Source of the DNA: Chryseobacterium sp.
GTDB taxonomy: Bacteria; Bacteroidota; Bacteroidia; Flavobacteriales; Weeksellaceae
Assembly: GCA_031277615.1 (NCBI GenBank)
Contig: JAITMC010000002.1
Span: 279,610 to 343,609 of the forward strand
Direction of reading: 5' to 3'
Length of the DNA stretch: 64,000 bases
Position numbers and translations under genes: made by a program
The notes under the pieces: model-generated
Database searches by the model: none
The model's input: only the letters and a program-made list of their open reading frames with translations
Told to the model about the DNA's origin: nothing
In this document: in pieces, positions 43,637 to 51,979 of the stretch
Layout of the letters: every line of letters starts with the position of its first letter
Numbering within the stretch: the first letter of the stretch is position 1

Positions 43637-43698
43637 AAGCAGGGATATTTTAGTATTGATGTATTAAATAAGATTTAAATTTAATTTCAGATCATTTG

Positions 43699-43998
43699 TT
43701 AACGATCTTTTTCCATCAGTTTTCTGATCTTCTTTTCTTCCCATTTTCTTCCGAGCACAAACCCGGGAAAGAATACGGTAAAACCATACAGCATCACAAT
43801 GATTCCCCATATGATGGGAACAATGAAATACTGTATTTCCCAGATGCTTTCTCCCGGCTTCAGATCCCAATAATTCACAAGAAGGATAAAAAGGTTGACG
43901 GCAGCATAAATAAATACTGACATATAGAAATTTTTCAATTTTTTCACGCTGTTTTCCGCTTCTTTATAACGGATGCTGTTGGTATTTAAATGTTCCAT
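43699..43998 (-). CDS. 2TM domain protein C
   Basis: The 99 residues begin IRYKEAENSVKKLKNFYMSVFIYAAVN, have two membrane segments and end LGRKWEEKKIRKLMEKDR, the terminal signature of the 2TM domain. It follows the kinase gene by 11 bp and is in turn followed by the ICMT-like gene after 62 bp, so the three are one operon. Confidence 0.88.
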   Translation of the reverse strand: MEHLNTNSIRYKEAENSVKKLKNFYMSVFIYAAVNLFILLVNYWDLKPGESIWEIQYFIVPIIWGIIVMLYGFTVFFPGFVLGRKWEEKKIRKLMEKDR

Positions 43999-44009
43999 GA
44001 TGGTTATGA

Positions 44010-45326
44010 TTATTGTTGGTTTTGTTTTTCTAATATTTCTCTGATCTTACGGTCTTCCCAGTTTTTGCCAATGGCAAATACACTTGCTCCATGGGCAGCC
44101 AACCCTATTCCCCAACCCAGCATCGGAAAATAAAACCAGATATGCTTTGGATCGGTCAGAAGATTCAGGAGGATCAGGAACGGGATCACAATACAGTAAG
44201 AAATGAGATTGCCATAAAAGCCTTTAATCTCTTTTACTCTTTTCTGTGCTCTTTCATAAGCCCGGTCTTTATCTTCAGGTTCCATATTGATTGTATTGGG
44301 TTTAGTGGCCAGTACAGGAAGTTTTACTTTAAAATAATCATCCGATTTTTCAATAAAAACATTTCTTTTGGTAAGCAGAGAATACCGCTGAACAATATTG
44401 GCAAGACCGATCCCTGAACTTTCTTTAATCTGTTCTCTTACCTGAAGGTTATTTTCAATACACAGTGTATCCTGTTCGGAAAATATTTTAATGATCAGAG
44501 GTTTTGAGGAGGTGGCAAAATTATGTTTGATACAGTTTTCCAGTAAAAGCTGTAGTGACAGCGGAACCACATATTTCCTGTAGTCTTCTTTATTGACTTC
44601 AAAAATAAAATCTACGCTATCTTCAAATCTGGTCTTTAAAAGATCACAGTATGTTTTGGCAAATTCAACCTCATCCTCTACCGTCACCAACTCTTTATCT
44701 TTCTGTTCAAGTACATACCGGTATATCTTTGACATTGAAGAAGTAAACTTCTGTGCCTGTTGGGGGTTTTCATCAATTAAAGAACTCAGCACATTCAAAG
44801 AATTAAAAAGAAAATGCGGATCAAGCTGGTTTTTTAAGCTTTCAAACTGGGCATTGGCAGATTTTGCAATCAGCTTCTGCTCCACCACTTCTTTTTTGGA
44901 AGTTTTCTTCAGCTCTTCCATGAATCCTCTGGCATGAAGAAACGCTGAGATCAGAAGGGCAATATTGATCATGAACCAATTGCTGACGGCGTATTTTTTG
45001 GAGAAAAATTCTTCCGGTGTAGCCACTTTCTGAATAACGACATAGTTCATGTAATTGCAGAAGTACACCAATATGAAATTACTGATAAGCAGTGAAACGA
45101 TCGTTAAAGCAGCTCTTGTACGGGTTGCCTCGGACCACGGGAATTTTCGGTCAAGGAAATCGTTGATTACGCCGTTTCCAACTCCAATCACAAATGAATA
45201 CATCATGGAAAGAAGCAGCGTTACCAGAAAGTTGTAAATACTTTTTTCCGCATTGAAAAACAGAAAGAAGAACATTGCTGTTCCCAATGATACCCAGAGT
45301 AATATGATAAGGTCTTTACGTTTCAT
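44010..45326 (-). CDS. LytS-type sensor histidine kinase with C-terminal 2TM domain
   Basis: The 438 residues comprise four membrane helices (about 6-25, 31-53, 74-96, 115-132) with short loops and no large sensor domain, then the LytS-type HisKA with the phospho-accepting His171 in NQLDPHFLFNSLNVL, an ATPase domain with LLLENCIKHN (N box) and SSGIGLANIVQRY (G box), and after residue ~350 a complete 2TM domain almost identical in pattern to the free-standing 2TM protein B. The kinase presumably phosphorylates the LytTR regulator of the same cluster. It is first in its operon. Confidence 0.92.
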   Translation of the reverse strand: MKRKDLIILLWVSLGTAMFFFLFFNAEKSIYNFLVTLLLSMMYSFVIGVGNGVINDFLDRKFPWSEATRTRAALTIVSLLISNFILVYFCNYMNYVVIQKVATPEEFFSKKYAVSNWFMINIALLISAFLHARGFMEELKKTSKKEVVEQKLIAKSANAQFESLKNQLDPHFLFNSLNVLSSLIDENPQQAQKFTSSMSKIYRYVLEQKDKELVTVEDEVEFAKTYCDLLKTRFEDSVDFIFEVNKEDYRKYVVPLSLQLLLENCIKHNFATSSKPLIIKIFSEQDTLCIENNLQVREQIKESSGIGLANIVQRYSLLTKRNVFIEKSDDYFKVKLPVLATKPNTINMEPEDKDRAYERAQKRVKEIKGFYGNLISYCIVIPFLILLNLLTDPKHIWFYFPMLGWGIGLAAHGASVFAIGKNWEDRKIREILEKQNQQ

Positions 45327-45343
45327 GTTGGTTTTTATTGATC

Positions 45344-45351
45344 CAAAATTA
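45344..45351 (-). promoter_or_regulatory. -7 element of the kinase operon
   Basis: TAATTTTG on the minus strand fits TAnnTTTG, 17 bp before the kinase ATG. A -33 TTTG is missing, which fits dependence on an activator. Confidence 0.5.
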
Positions 45352-45381
45352 GCTTTAATTAAAGGTATTAAAAATTATTTC

Positions 45382-45413
45382 TCACCGAAAGGCAGATTTT
45401 ACTGACTGAACCG
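45382..45413 (-). promoter_or_regulatory. candidate LytTR operator pair 2
   Basis: TCACCGAAAGG (45382-45392) and TGACTGAACCG (45403-45413) are direct repeats 21 bp apart, the proximal one diverged at three to four positions. The pair begins 30 bp upstream of the -7 box of the kinase operon. Confidence 0.55.
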
Positions 45414-45445
45414 CATAAAAAAACCTTCCTGTTTCGGAAGGTTTT
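45414..45445 (-). terminator. terminator of the secreted partner gene
   Basis: AAAACCTTCC (45420-45429) pairs with GGAAGGTTTT (45436-45445); read on the minus strand it ends in a T-run at 45423-45417. It directly adjoins the operator pair of the kinase operon. Confidence 0.8.
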
Positions 45446-45461
45446 GTGTTTCAGGCTATTT

Positions 45462-46112
45462 TTATTTGGCCGGCTGGCTGATAAAATATTCAGCTTCTGC
45501 TTTTCCCCAGTTCGGGTCCAGTGCTGATTTGGGTGTATATGCTTCAAATTTTGCCAGTGCTTCTTTGAACATCGCGATTCCTTTAGCTTTGCTTCCTCCA
45601 AACTGTTTAGGGGTGAAATAAAGATCTTCTGCCTTGATCAGGGCCACTCTCGGATTGGCAGGTTGCAGCTGTTCTGCGGCTTTCAGTTCTGCTTCAGCCA
45701 TAGTACCGTTCGTTTTATAACGCTGTTGCGGGTTCACCATCAGTCTTAGAGAATAAGACATTTTTCTGAGAAGGTGGGTTTCAGCATTATCGCCTTTTAA
45801 AACTGATGTAGCGCCAAACAGATATTTTTCTGCCTCAGCAGCCACATTATCCAGATCTTTTACTTTCCCTTCTCTCATCATTACTCTTCCTTTCTGGATG
45901 CAGGCAAATGCAGCATAATATGCAGGAAGCCATTCTTTGGTTTCTTTAGCATTGATTCTTCCAAAATCATTGGCCAGGGCCTGGAAATCTTCAGCCGTTT
46001 TACATGTTTCTATTCTGGCAATTTTTTCTGTCATTACTTTTTCATAGTCTGTTTGTGCAAAAACAGTTAAACTCATTAAAGCAAAAGCAAAACTTAATAG
46101 ATATTTTTTCAT
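45462..46112 (-). CDS. secreted helical-repeat protein, TonB-receptor partner
   Basis: Signal peptide MKKYLLSFAFALMSLTVFAQ leads a 196-residue mature protein, mainly helical with TPR-like character (EDFQALANDFGRINAKETKEWLPAYYAAFACIQKG in two shorter parts; NPRVALIKAEDLYFTPKQFGG). It follows the TonB-dependent receptor gene by 90 bp on the same strand and may work with it, for example in substrate handling. A TATCTTTG element at 46146-46153 could give it an internal promoter. Confidence 0.75.
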   Translation of the reverse strand: MKKYLLSFAFALMSLTVFAQTDYEKVMTEKIARIETCKTAEDFQALANDFGRINAKETKEWLPAYYAAFACIQKGRVMMREGKVKDLDNVAAEAEKYLFGATSVLKGDNAETHLLRKMSYSLRLMVNPQQRYKTNGTMAEAELKAAEQLQPANPRVALIKAEDLYFTPKQFGGSKAKGIAMFKEALAKFEAYTPKSALDPNWGKAEAEYFISQPAK

Positions 46113-46145
46113 TATATCAATTTTTAAGATTAATTATATTTTTAT

Positions 46146-46153
46146 CAAAGATA
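46146..46153 (-). promoter_or_regulatory. possible internal -7 element
   Basis: TATCTTTG on the minus strand lies 34 bp before the ATG of the secreted helical-repeat gene; no -33 box was found. Confidence 0.35.
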
Positions 46154-46202
46154 TGTATTTCGTAGAAAACATTATATTATTACAACCTATTTCCGGTTAT
46201 TT

Positions 46203-48449
46203 TTATAAATTATTATTAATTGCATCTTCTGTTTTATCAACTCCAAAGCTGATAAAAGCTCCGACAAATATAAAGGTATTAACGGGTGGAACAACGGCGG
46301 AACTTCTTGAACCATCCAGGGAGAAATTATAGCCGTATACATTCTTAGAGCCTAAGACATTGGAAATACTCAGTACAAATACGGTAAAGGCTTTGGCATC
46401 TTTTTTCCCAAGAGCCGGTAAGTAATTGAAGCTGAGGTTGAGGGCATTATAATCTTTCAAACGTCCTTCATTTCTGGTATAATTCACGGCTTTTCCGTTG
46501 TCAAAGGAAGAAGCAATATCATAGTAAGGGCGTCCTTTAGCATACGTATAAGACAGGTTGGCTCCCAGCTTCCATTCCGGAATGAATCTTTTGGCCACTA
46601 CGGAAAAAGTGTGTTCTGCAGCAAATCCAGGTTTCAGGCTTACCGGATAATTAAGGAAATCTCTTTTAGAATCGAGGAATGAATACGTGATCCAGTAATC
46701 GATATTTTTAAAAGTTTTTTTGTTGTCTCTCCAGAATAGCTCAAGGCCTTTCGCATATCCGTAGCCATCGTTGTTTAAAGCGGTCTGAACCTGTTGATTC
46801 TGCTGGCTTCCCTGGGTGATACTGTAGGTTTTGATCAGCCGGTCATATTTTTTATAAAAGGCTTCCAGACGCAGGGTCTTTCCTTCTGTTGCCCGCTGAA
46901 GCTGAAAAACATAGTGTTGGGATTTCTGAAAATCCAGATCTGCCGGACCGTTGATGTACTTGCTTTCCGGATTCTGATAAAACAGTCCATAGGCTATTGA
47001 GGACGTCCAATCGGTTGCAAGCCTGTATGCCAGAGCGATACGGGGCGCAATATTAGTTTTATTAAAGTACGATGAATGTTCTGCCCTTACTCCTATTTTG
47101 GCGGATAAGGCATTACTGAACCCAAGATCTGTTTCGGCAAAGGCTGAGGAGATCAGGTCTTTATAGTGTTTTCTTACTTCTTCAAAATTCAGCTTTTCAT
47201 TGGCGTTATTCAGTTCAAACCCTGCTCTTACGGCACTGATTCTGTTGATCTTTCTGTCGAGAACCGCCTTGAAATTGATGTATTGATCATCGGTAAGCAG
47301 CCTTGTTCTTTCTGATTCCTTCTCCTCTGTTTCTGTAGAAAAATGGAGATCCGATCTGTTGAATGAGTAAGAGGTTCCCACATTCAGAAGGTATTTTCCG
47401 AATTTCTGTCTGAAAGATAAATTATGATAGGTATTCCGCCCTTTCAGTCTTACGAGTCCAAAATCATATCCGGGTTCCAGGCTTTCTGATTTCACCCCCA
47501 TAGCATTCGTATTATACATACCGTAATACTTTAAAAAACCTCCTGATCTGGTTTTAATCCTGAAATTGAAGTTGCTGCCCAAGCCTTTTGGAGCATCCGT
47601 AAAATCAGTATTAAAGTTCAGCACTTTCTGCATAAGGCTTAAAAGAGAGTAGCTAACAGAAGCACCATAAGAGTGATTTTTATCCTGAGTCAGCTTTTGA
47701 AAGGCCCCACTAAGGAAGATCGGCGAAATTCCGAAATCATAAGAAGTCTGGTCCGGAAGATCCACACTTTCCAGCATCAGGACTCCGGAAAGGGCCTGCC
47801 CGTATAACGCAGAATAACCCCCACTGGAAAATACATTCCCTTTAAAAAGAGAGGTATTGAACTGATCCCGGCCGGCAATTCCGGGTATGGAACTGGAAAA
47901 ATAGTTGTTGATGAGGCTTCCGTCCATAAAAATTTTAGATTCGGAAGCGGTTCCTCCTCTGATAAAAAGTCCTCCGGTTTCCCCTACTTTCTGAACTCCC
48001 GGAAGGTAATTCAAAGCGGAAGAAATCTGGCCGTCTGCTCCTGCCGTGGTATAAATATCGATGGGTGAAAGCAAGGTGGTTGCTCTTTTTCTGTCACTGG
48101 CTTCAATAGATCCTGCAGAAACGACGATTGCATCAATTTCACTGATCTGCTCTTTCAGCTCAGCGTTTAACACAACACTCTGATTTTCAATGATGATGTT
48201 TTTTTCTATCGCTTCAAATCCCGGATGGGAAAAAGTGATGATATGGTTTCCTTTTTCTGTGGTTTCAAAAGAGAAATTTCCCTGAGCATCAGTTGTTGCT
48301 CCGTCATAAGTGTTTTTAAGGGTGACATTTACTTCTCCCGTTCCCTTATTTTTAAAGGTTACCTTTCCTGAGATTTTCACCTGTGCATACCCCGTTATAC
48401 AAGCGAGGAGGCATATCAGAAGCAATAGTTGATTTCCTTGTGTTTTCAT
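46203..48449 (-). CDS. TonB-dependent outer-membrane receptor
   Basis: After the signal peptide (MKTQGNQLLLLICLLACITGYAQ) comes a carboxypeptidase-regulatory-like domain (VKISGKVTFKNKGTGEVNV ... AEL, to ~105), a plug domain with ISEIDAIVVSAG as the TonB-box-like start and LFIRGGTASESKIFMDG, then the ~560-residue barrel ending in an aromatic-rich strand. It imports or senses a ligand through TonB energy, possibly from the exbB-exbD-tonB operon in this window. The ligand is unknown. It carries a LytTR-type operator pair in its promoter. Confidence 0.92.
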   Translation of the reverse strand: MKTQGNQLLLLICLLACITGYAQVKISGKVTFKNKGTGEVNVTLKNTYDGATTDAQGNFSFETTEKGNHIITFSHPGFEAIEKNIIIENQSVVLNAELKEQISEIDAIVVSAGSIEASDRKRATTLLSPIDIYTTAGADGQISSALNYLPGVQKVGETGGLFIRGGTASESKIFMDGSLINNYFSSSIPGIAGRDQFNTSLFKGNVFSSGGYSALYGQALSGVLMLESVDLPDQTSYDFGISPIFLSGAFQKLTQDKNHSYGASVSYSLLSLMQKVLNFNTDFTDAPKGLGSNFNFRIKTRSGGFLKYYGMYNTNAMGVKSESLEPGYDFGLVRLKGRNTYHNLSFRQKFGKYLLNVGTSYSFNRSDLHFSTETEEKESERTRLLTDDQYINFKAVLDRKINRISAVRAGFELNNANEKLNFEEVRKHYKDLISSAFAETDLGFSNALSAKIGVRAEHSSYFNKTNIAPRIALAYRLATDWTSSIAYGLFYQNPESKYINGPADLDFQKSQHYVFQLQRATEGKTLRLEAFYKKYDRLIKTYSITQGSQQNQQVQTALNNDGYGYAKGLELFWRDNKKTFKNIDYWITYSFLDSKRDFLNYPVSLKPGFAAEHTFSVVAKRFIPEWKLGANLSYTYAKGRPYYDIASSFDNGKAVNYTRNEGRLKDYNALNLSFNYLPALGKKDAKAFTVFVLSISNVLGSKNVYGYNFSLDGSRSSAVVPPVNTFIFVGAFISFGVDKTEDAINNNL

Positions 48450-48468
48450 GGTTATTGTTTTTCCGGAT

Positions 48469-48496
48469 CAAAAATAGAAGATGAAATGCCCTCCAA
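48469..48496 (-). promoter_or_regulatory. promoter of the TonB-dependent receptor gene
   Basis: On the minus strand TTG (48496-48494) is followed after 17 bp by TATTTTTG (48476-48469), 19 bp before the ATG. Confidence 0.55.
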
Positions 48497-48507
48497 TGAA
48501 AAAATTC

Positions 48508-48539
48508 TGTCTGAAGGGCATTGTTTTGTGACTGAATCG
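48508..48539 (-). promoter_or_regulatory. candidate LytTR operator pair 3
   Basis: TGTCTGAAGGG (48508-48518) and TGACTGAATCG (48529-48539) are direct repeats 21 bp apart. The pair begins 31 bp upstream of the receptor gene's -7 box, the same geometry as in the other two promoters. Confidence 0.6.
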
Positions 48540-48611
48540 TCATTAATTTGGTTTTGAGTAAAAAGACTTTATATTTTTAACGCCATAATCGCTTTTTTAA
48601 TCAGCTTATGG

Positions 48612-48650
48612 GTATTTTCGTCCGCAAAGGCGTTTCACTCAGCAAAAAGA
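48612..48650. repeat. fragment of the dispersed element seen at 7.2 kb
   Basis: TTTTCGTCCGCAAAGG followed by TTTCACTCAGCAAA aligns with TTTTCGAACGCAAGG and TTTCATTCAGCAA at 7216-7246, allowing a 2-nt gap. It is too short to be a full copy. Confidence 0.45.
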
Positions 48651-48715
48651 CAATCAGCCTTATTAAGCAAACTGCCATTGCAATCGAAAATGTTCTTTTT
48701 GCAATGCAAGACTCA

Positions 48716-49618
48716 TTACTGAACGGGGATACAGAAATCCACGATCATTTTTCCTTCCGGATGTTCTTTAAAGTTGGAATGATAGATTTCAAACGGGAAA
48801 GTTCTTCTCATGGAATAGTTGTGTTCATTCATCCATAAAAATAAGGAGACCCAGCATTGTTCAAAATCATTGAGGGTCACCTCACCACTTCCTACAATAA
48901 ATTTTCCGGATTCTATGGTTTCTGAAAAGACTTCCCCTGTTGGTTCTTCCAGTTTTTCATCCAACAGCATACAGGCATGAATCCTTACCTTATCCGGAGG
49001 AGTAACTTTAAAGCTGTCATGATACACGGAGATCATTTTTACATGGTCCCGGGGAAACAGATGTTTCTTTTTTGCCCAGTCTATCAACACGTTGTAAGAG
49101 GGCTCTACATTCGCAAGGCCAAGGCTCATTACTGCAGCCAGATTCATTTCCGGCATTTCTTTTACTTCGATTTTTAAATTCATTGTTGTCCAATTTAAAA
49201 GGTTTTCTATAGTGCAAATGTATTGGCTGAAAACCGTATCGATTTGTCCGTTCTTGCTTTGTGTTTGTAAAATCCTGTGAAATGCTTCGGGAGCTGTTTT
49301 ACGGAATTCTGAGGGTGGTAATCCGTAGTATTTTTTAAAGGTTTTGCTGAAAACAGAATGATTGGAAAACCCAAGATCAAGATAAATTTCTTTAATCTCC
49401 ATCTCTTTTTTTACCGCCAGAAGAAAGGCACTTTTCTCTGTTTTCTTCCTGATAATATAGTTCTGAAGGGTTTCTCCCGTAATGAGCTTGAATATTCTGT
49501 GAAAATGGAACGGCGAATAGGCACTGATTTCTGCTATTTTTTCAAGAGAGAGATCAGCATCAAGATTTGCATCAATGTATTGTATGGTCTTTACAATCCG
49601 TTTTTTATAGGCTTCCAA
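48716..49618 (-). CDS. AraC family regulator with GyrI-like effector domain
   Basis: Residues 1-105 contain two helix-turn-helix motifs of the AraC type (LSLEKIAEISAYSPFHFHRIF and IKEIYLDLGFSNHSVFSKTFK); residues ~150-300 are a GyrI-like small-molecule-binding domain (EVKEMPEMNLAAVMSLG ... FEIYHSNFKEHPEGKMIVDFCIPVQ), as in SoxS/Rob/BmrR-type multidrug regulators. The start is TTG at 49618; no ATG is available in frame upstream of the first helix, and a TACCTTTG -7 element sits 20 bp upstream. It may control the neighbouring exporter operon; that is inference from position. Confidence 0.9.
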   Translation of the reverse strand: MEAYKKRIVKTIQYIDANLDADLSLEKIAEISAYSPFHFHRIFKLITGETLQNYIIRKKTEKSAFLLAVKKEMEIKEIYLDLGFSNHSVFSKTFKKYYGLPPSEFRKTAPEAFHRILQTQSKNGQIDTVFSQYICTIENLLNWTTMNLKIEVKEMPEMNLAAVMSLGLANVEPSYNVLIDWAKKKHLFPRDHVKMISVYHDSFKVTPPDKVRIHACMLLDEKLEEPTGEVFSETIESGKFIVGSGEVTLNDFEQCWVSLFLWMNEHNYSMRRTFPFEIYHSNFKEHPEGKMIVDFCIPVQ

Positions 49619-49637
49619 AATAAAAAATGTAGGATAA

Positions 49638-49645
49638 CAAAGGTA
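49638..49645 (-). promoter_or_regulatory. -7 element of the AraC-type regulator gene
   Basis: TACCTTTG on the minus strand fits TAnnTTTG and supports the TTG start 20 bp downstream. Confidence 0.45.
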
Positions 49646-49724
49646 TTGATCCTAAGTGTATTTCTGTTGTCTATTATTGCTCAATAACAGGGTTGGATAA
49701 TTTTAATCGCAAGTTTTTATGAAT

Positions 49725-49795
49725 CATGCTGCTGATTTCAGGAGATACCGCAGGAAATCAACTCTGTTGATTTGAAGAAGCGGATGGATATTTTT
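49725..49795. repeat. second copy of the palindrome-bearing dispersed repeat
   Basis: AAATCAACTCTGTTGATTT (49755-49773) is a perfect palindrome around TCT, preceded by TTTCAGGAG and followed by GAAGCGGATGGATA, matching the block at 42753-42808 (TTTCAGGAG, palindrome, GAAGCGTATGGATA). The rest of the 338-bp gap 49619-49956 holds the regulator's promoter and otherwise only AT-rich sequence. Confidence 0.6.
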
Positions 49796-49956
49796 AAAGC
49801 TTTTATAATTTTATATGGCTTTTATTACCAATATTAAAAAACCTAGCCACATTATAAAAAGGCTTTATATTTCAAATATGGGCGAAGCTGGATTGTTGGT
49901 TCTAAAAAATACCTGGTCCACAACTGTTGAGCCTCATCCCTTTATTTTCATTTCAG

Positions 49957-51171
49957 TTAATGGTCTTTTTTCATGGCGGTATATATACAAAAGCTGCCAA
50001 TTACCGCTAAAACGGCTCCTAACATAAAAGGTGCGCCACTATAGGAAACCGGTGCCTGGGGAGAGGTAAAATAGGCAAATACCCAGGTCATCAGCAATGG
50101 CCCGAAAATAGAGGTTAAGCTCATGACACTGGTAAGCCCTCCCTGCAACAGCCCCTGCTTATTATCGGGAACTTTTGCCGAAATTATTGCCTGAAGGATA
50201 GGTGATGCCATTCCTCCCAGCGCATAAATGGCTATAACGACAAACATCATCCAGCCTTTATTGGCTATTCCAAAGAGGATCATGCTTAAACAAAAGAAGA
50301 TCAGAAAAACAATCACAGACTTTTTCTGCCCCAACTTATTGATAAAAACTCCTATCAGTCCTCCCTGAAAGATGACCATCAACAGCCCCAGAAATCCCAT
50401 TGAATACCCTATCATATCTTCTTTCCACTTAAATTTATCCATCACATATACACTCCATGAACTTTGCACGGAATGTCCTGCCAAAGCAATAAGAATAAAA
50501 GCCACAATATATGCGGGAGCCAGTATTTTTTTATCCAGACTTTTTATGACTCCAACAGGATTTGCTGTTTTCCAGGAAAACGGACGGCGGTTGCTTTCTG
50601 ATAATGACTCGGGCAGCACAAAGAAACCGTAAATAAGATTCAGCAGGCTTAATCCGGCAGCCGCATAAAAGGGAATTCTTTCTCCATACTGTCCTAAAAC
50701 CCCTCCGATAAGGGGTCCTATAATCATTCCCACTCCGGCCACCGCACTCATGATTCCAAAATACTGCCCTCTTTTTTCCGGGGTACTGACATCTGAAATA
50801 TATGCCGCTGCCGTTGTCATGCTGGATCCCATGATTCCATTGATGACTCTTCCCACGAACAGCCATGCAATATCGGGAGCCAGTGCAAGGATGAGGTAAT
50901 CTATTCCAAGTCCCAGCAATGAACATAAAAGTACAGGTCTACGCCCGTATCTGTCACTGAGACCGCCTAAAACAGGAGCAAACAGAAATTGCATTAAGGC
51001 GTATACGGATATAAACCATCCTATATACCGGGCCGTCATACTGATGTTATCTGCATGGGACAGTTTTGTAATCAAAGTAGGCAATACGGGGCCAATAATC
51101 CCTATTCCGATGATATCGATCAGGACTGTGATATAGATAAAGGTTAGTGCGTGTTCTTTTTTTCCAGGCAT
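49957..51171 (-). CDS. MFS exporter of the Tet (DHA1) type
   Basis: The 404 residues form 12 membrane segments. The family motifs are visible: LIDIIGIGIIGPVLP in helix 1, GGLSDRYGRRPVLL (motif A) between helices 2 and 3 and IIGPLIGGVLGQYG (motif C, antiporter signature) in helix 5. It should exchange a drug-like compound for protons at the inner membrane. It is the last gene of the synthetase operon, 31 bp behind the thioesterase gene, so export of the peptide product or self-resistance is the likely job. Confidence 0.9.
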   Translation of the reverse strand: MPGKKEHALTFIYITVLIDIIGIGIIGPVLPTLITKLSHADNISMTARYIGWFISVYALMQFLFAPVLGGLSDRYGRRPVLLCSLLGLGIDYLILALAPDIAWLFVGRVINGIMGSSMTTAAAYISDVSTPEKRGQYFGIMSAVAGVGMIIGPLIGGVLGQYGERIPFYAAAGLSLLNLIYGFFVLPESLSESNRRPFSWKTANPVGVIKSLDKKILAPAYIVAFILIALAGHSVQSSWSVYVMDKFKWKEDMIGYSMGFLGLLMVIFQGGLIGVFINKLGQKKSVIVFLIFFCLSMILFGIANKGWMMFVVIAIYALGGMASPILQAIISAKVPDNKQGLLQGGLTSVMSLTSIFGPLLMTWVFAYFTSPQAPVSYSGAPFMLGAVLAVIGSFCIYTAMKKDH

Positions 51172-51202
51172 AGGGTTGCTTTATGGATGAATGGATATGT
51201 TA

Positions 51203-51925
51203 TCATTTAGCTGTTGCCGCATTCATCAGTTTTTTGATAATTTGCGACAGGTCACTGAAGTGCTGATTGATAAAGAAATGATTTCCGTTCATAATCCGGC
51301 ACTCACAGTCTGCATGGGTGTAATTTACCCAGTTGCTTATATCCGACGAATAGTTTTCGGTTTCACCCATCACTGCATAAATGGGTGTCTGCAATTTTAT
51401 ATCAGGAATCACGTTGCTTTTACTCTCTACCAACCTGAAATCGGCCCTTAGTACAGGCTCAAAAAAATCCAGTAATTCTTCGTATTGCATGATTTCATCT
51501 GATAGCCCGCCCAGTTTTTTTACTTCGGCAAAGAACTCTGTTTTGGGAAGTCCCGAAATAGGCGCTGTCTTTTTTATTCCGGGTCCGGGATATCCTGTCG
51601 CAACAAAATGTACCGGTGCATCCTTATTTTTCTCCATAGCATTGCAAATTTCAAGGCCTAAAATAGCCCCCATACTATGGCCGTAAACCAGATAAGGAAC
51701 TTCTTTCCGTCTGGCCCGTTTTATCTGTTCCAGTACGTCTGCCACGGCTTTCTCTTCATTATCCAGGAATGATTCTGCCATACGTTCTCCTCTTCCCGGA
51801 AGTTCCGGGGTTTCTATCTGAAAGTGAGGCTGAAGGCTTTCTGCCAAAGGACGGAATGAATGTCTGTCCCCACCGGCATAATGCAACAGGAATATCTGTG
51901 GCTGTGATGATATCTTATTTTTCAT
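51203..51925 (-). CDS. type II thioesterase of the NRPS operon
   Basis: The 240-residue alpha/beta hydrolase has the start FLLHYAGGDRHSFRPLAESL, the nucleophile Ser in LVYGHSMGAILGLE and the catalytic His near the end (MNGNHFFINQHFSDL). Such free-standing thioesterases clear wrong acyl groups from carrier domains. It lies 54 bp behind the synthetase gene and ahead of the exporter. Confidence 0.93.
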   Translation of the reverse strand: MKNKISSQPQIFLLHYAGGDRHSFRPLAESLQPHFQIETPELPGRGERMAESFLDNEEKAVADVLEQIKRARRKEVPYLVYGHSMGAILGLEICNAMEKNKDAPVHFVATGYPGPGIKKTAPISGLPKTEFFAEVKKLGGLSDEIMQYEELLDFFEPVLRADFRLVESKSNVIPDIKLQTPIYAVMGETENYSSDISNWVNYTHADCECRIMNGNHFFINQHFSDLSQIIKKLMNAATAK

Positions 51926-51979
51926 AACTTTTTGTTTTGTGTGTTAAAAAACATGGGAGATTTGTACTCCCATGTCTGT

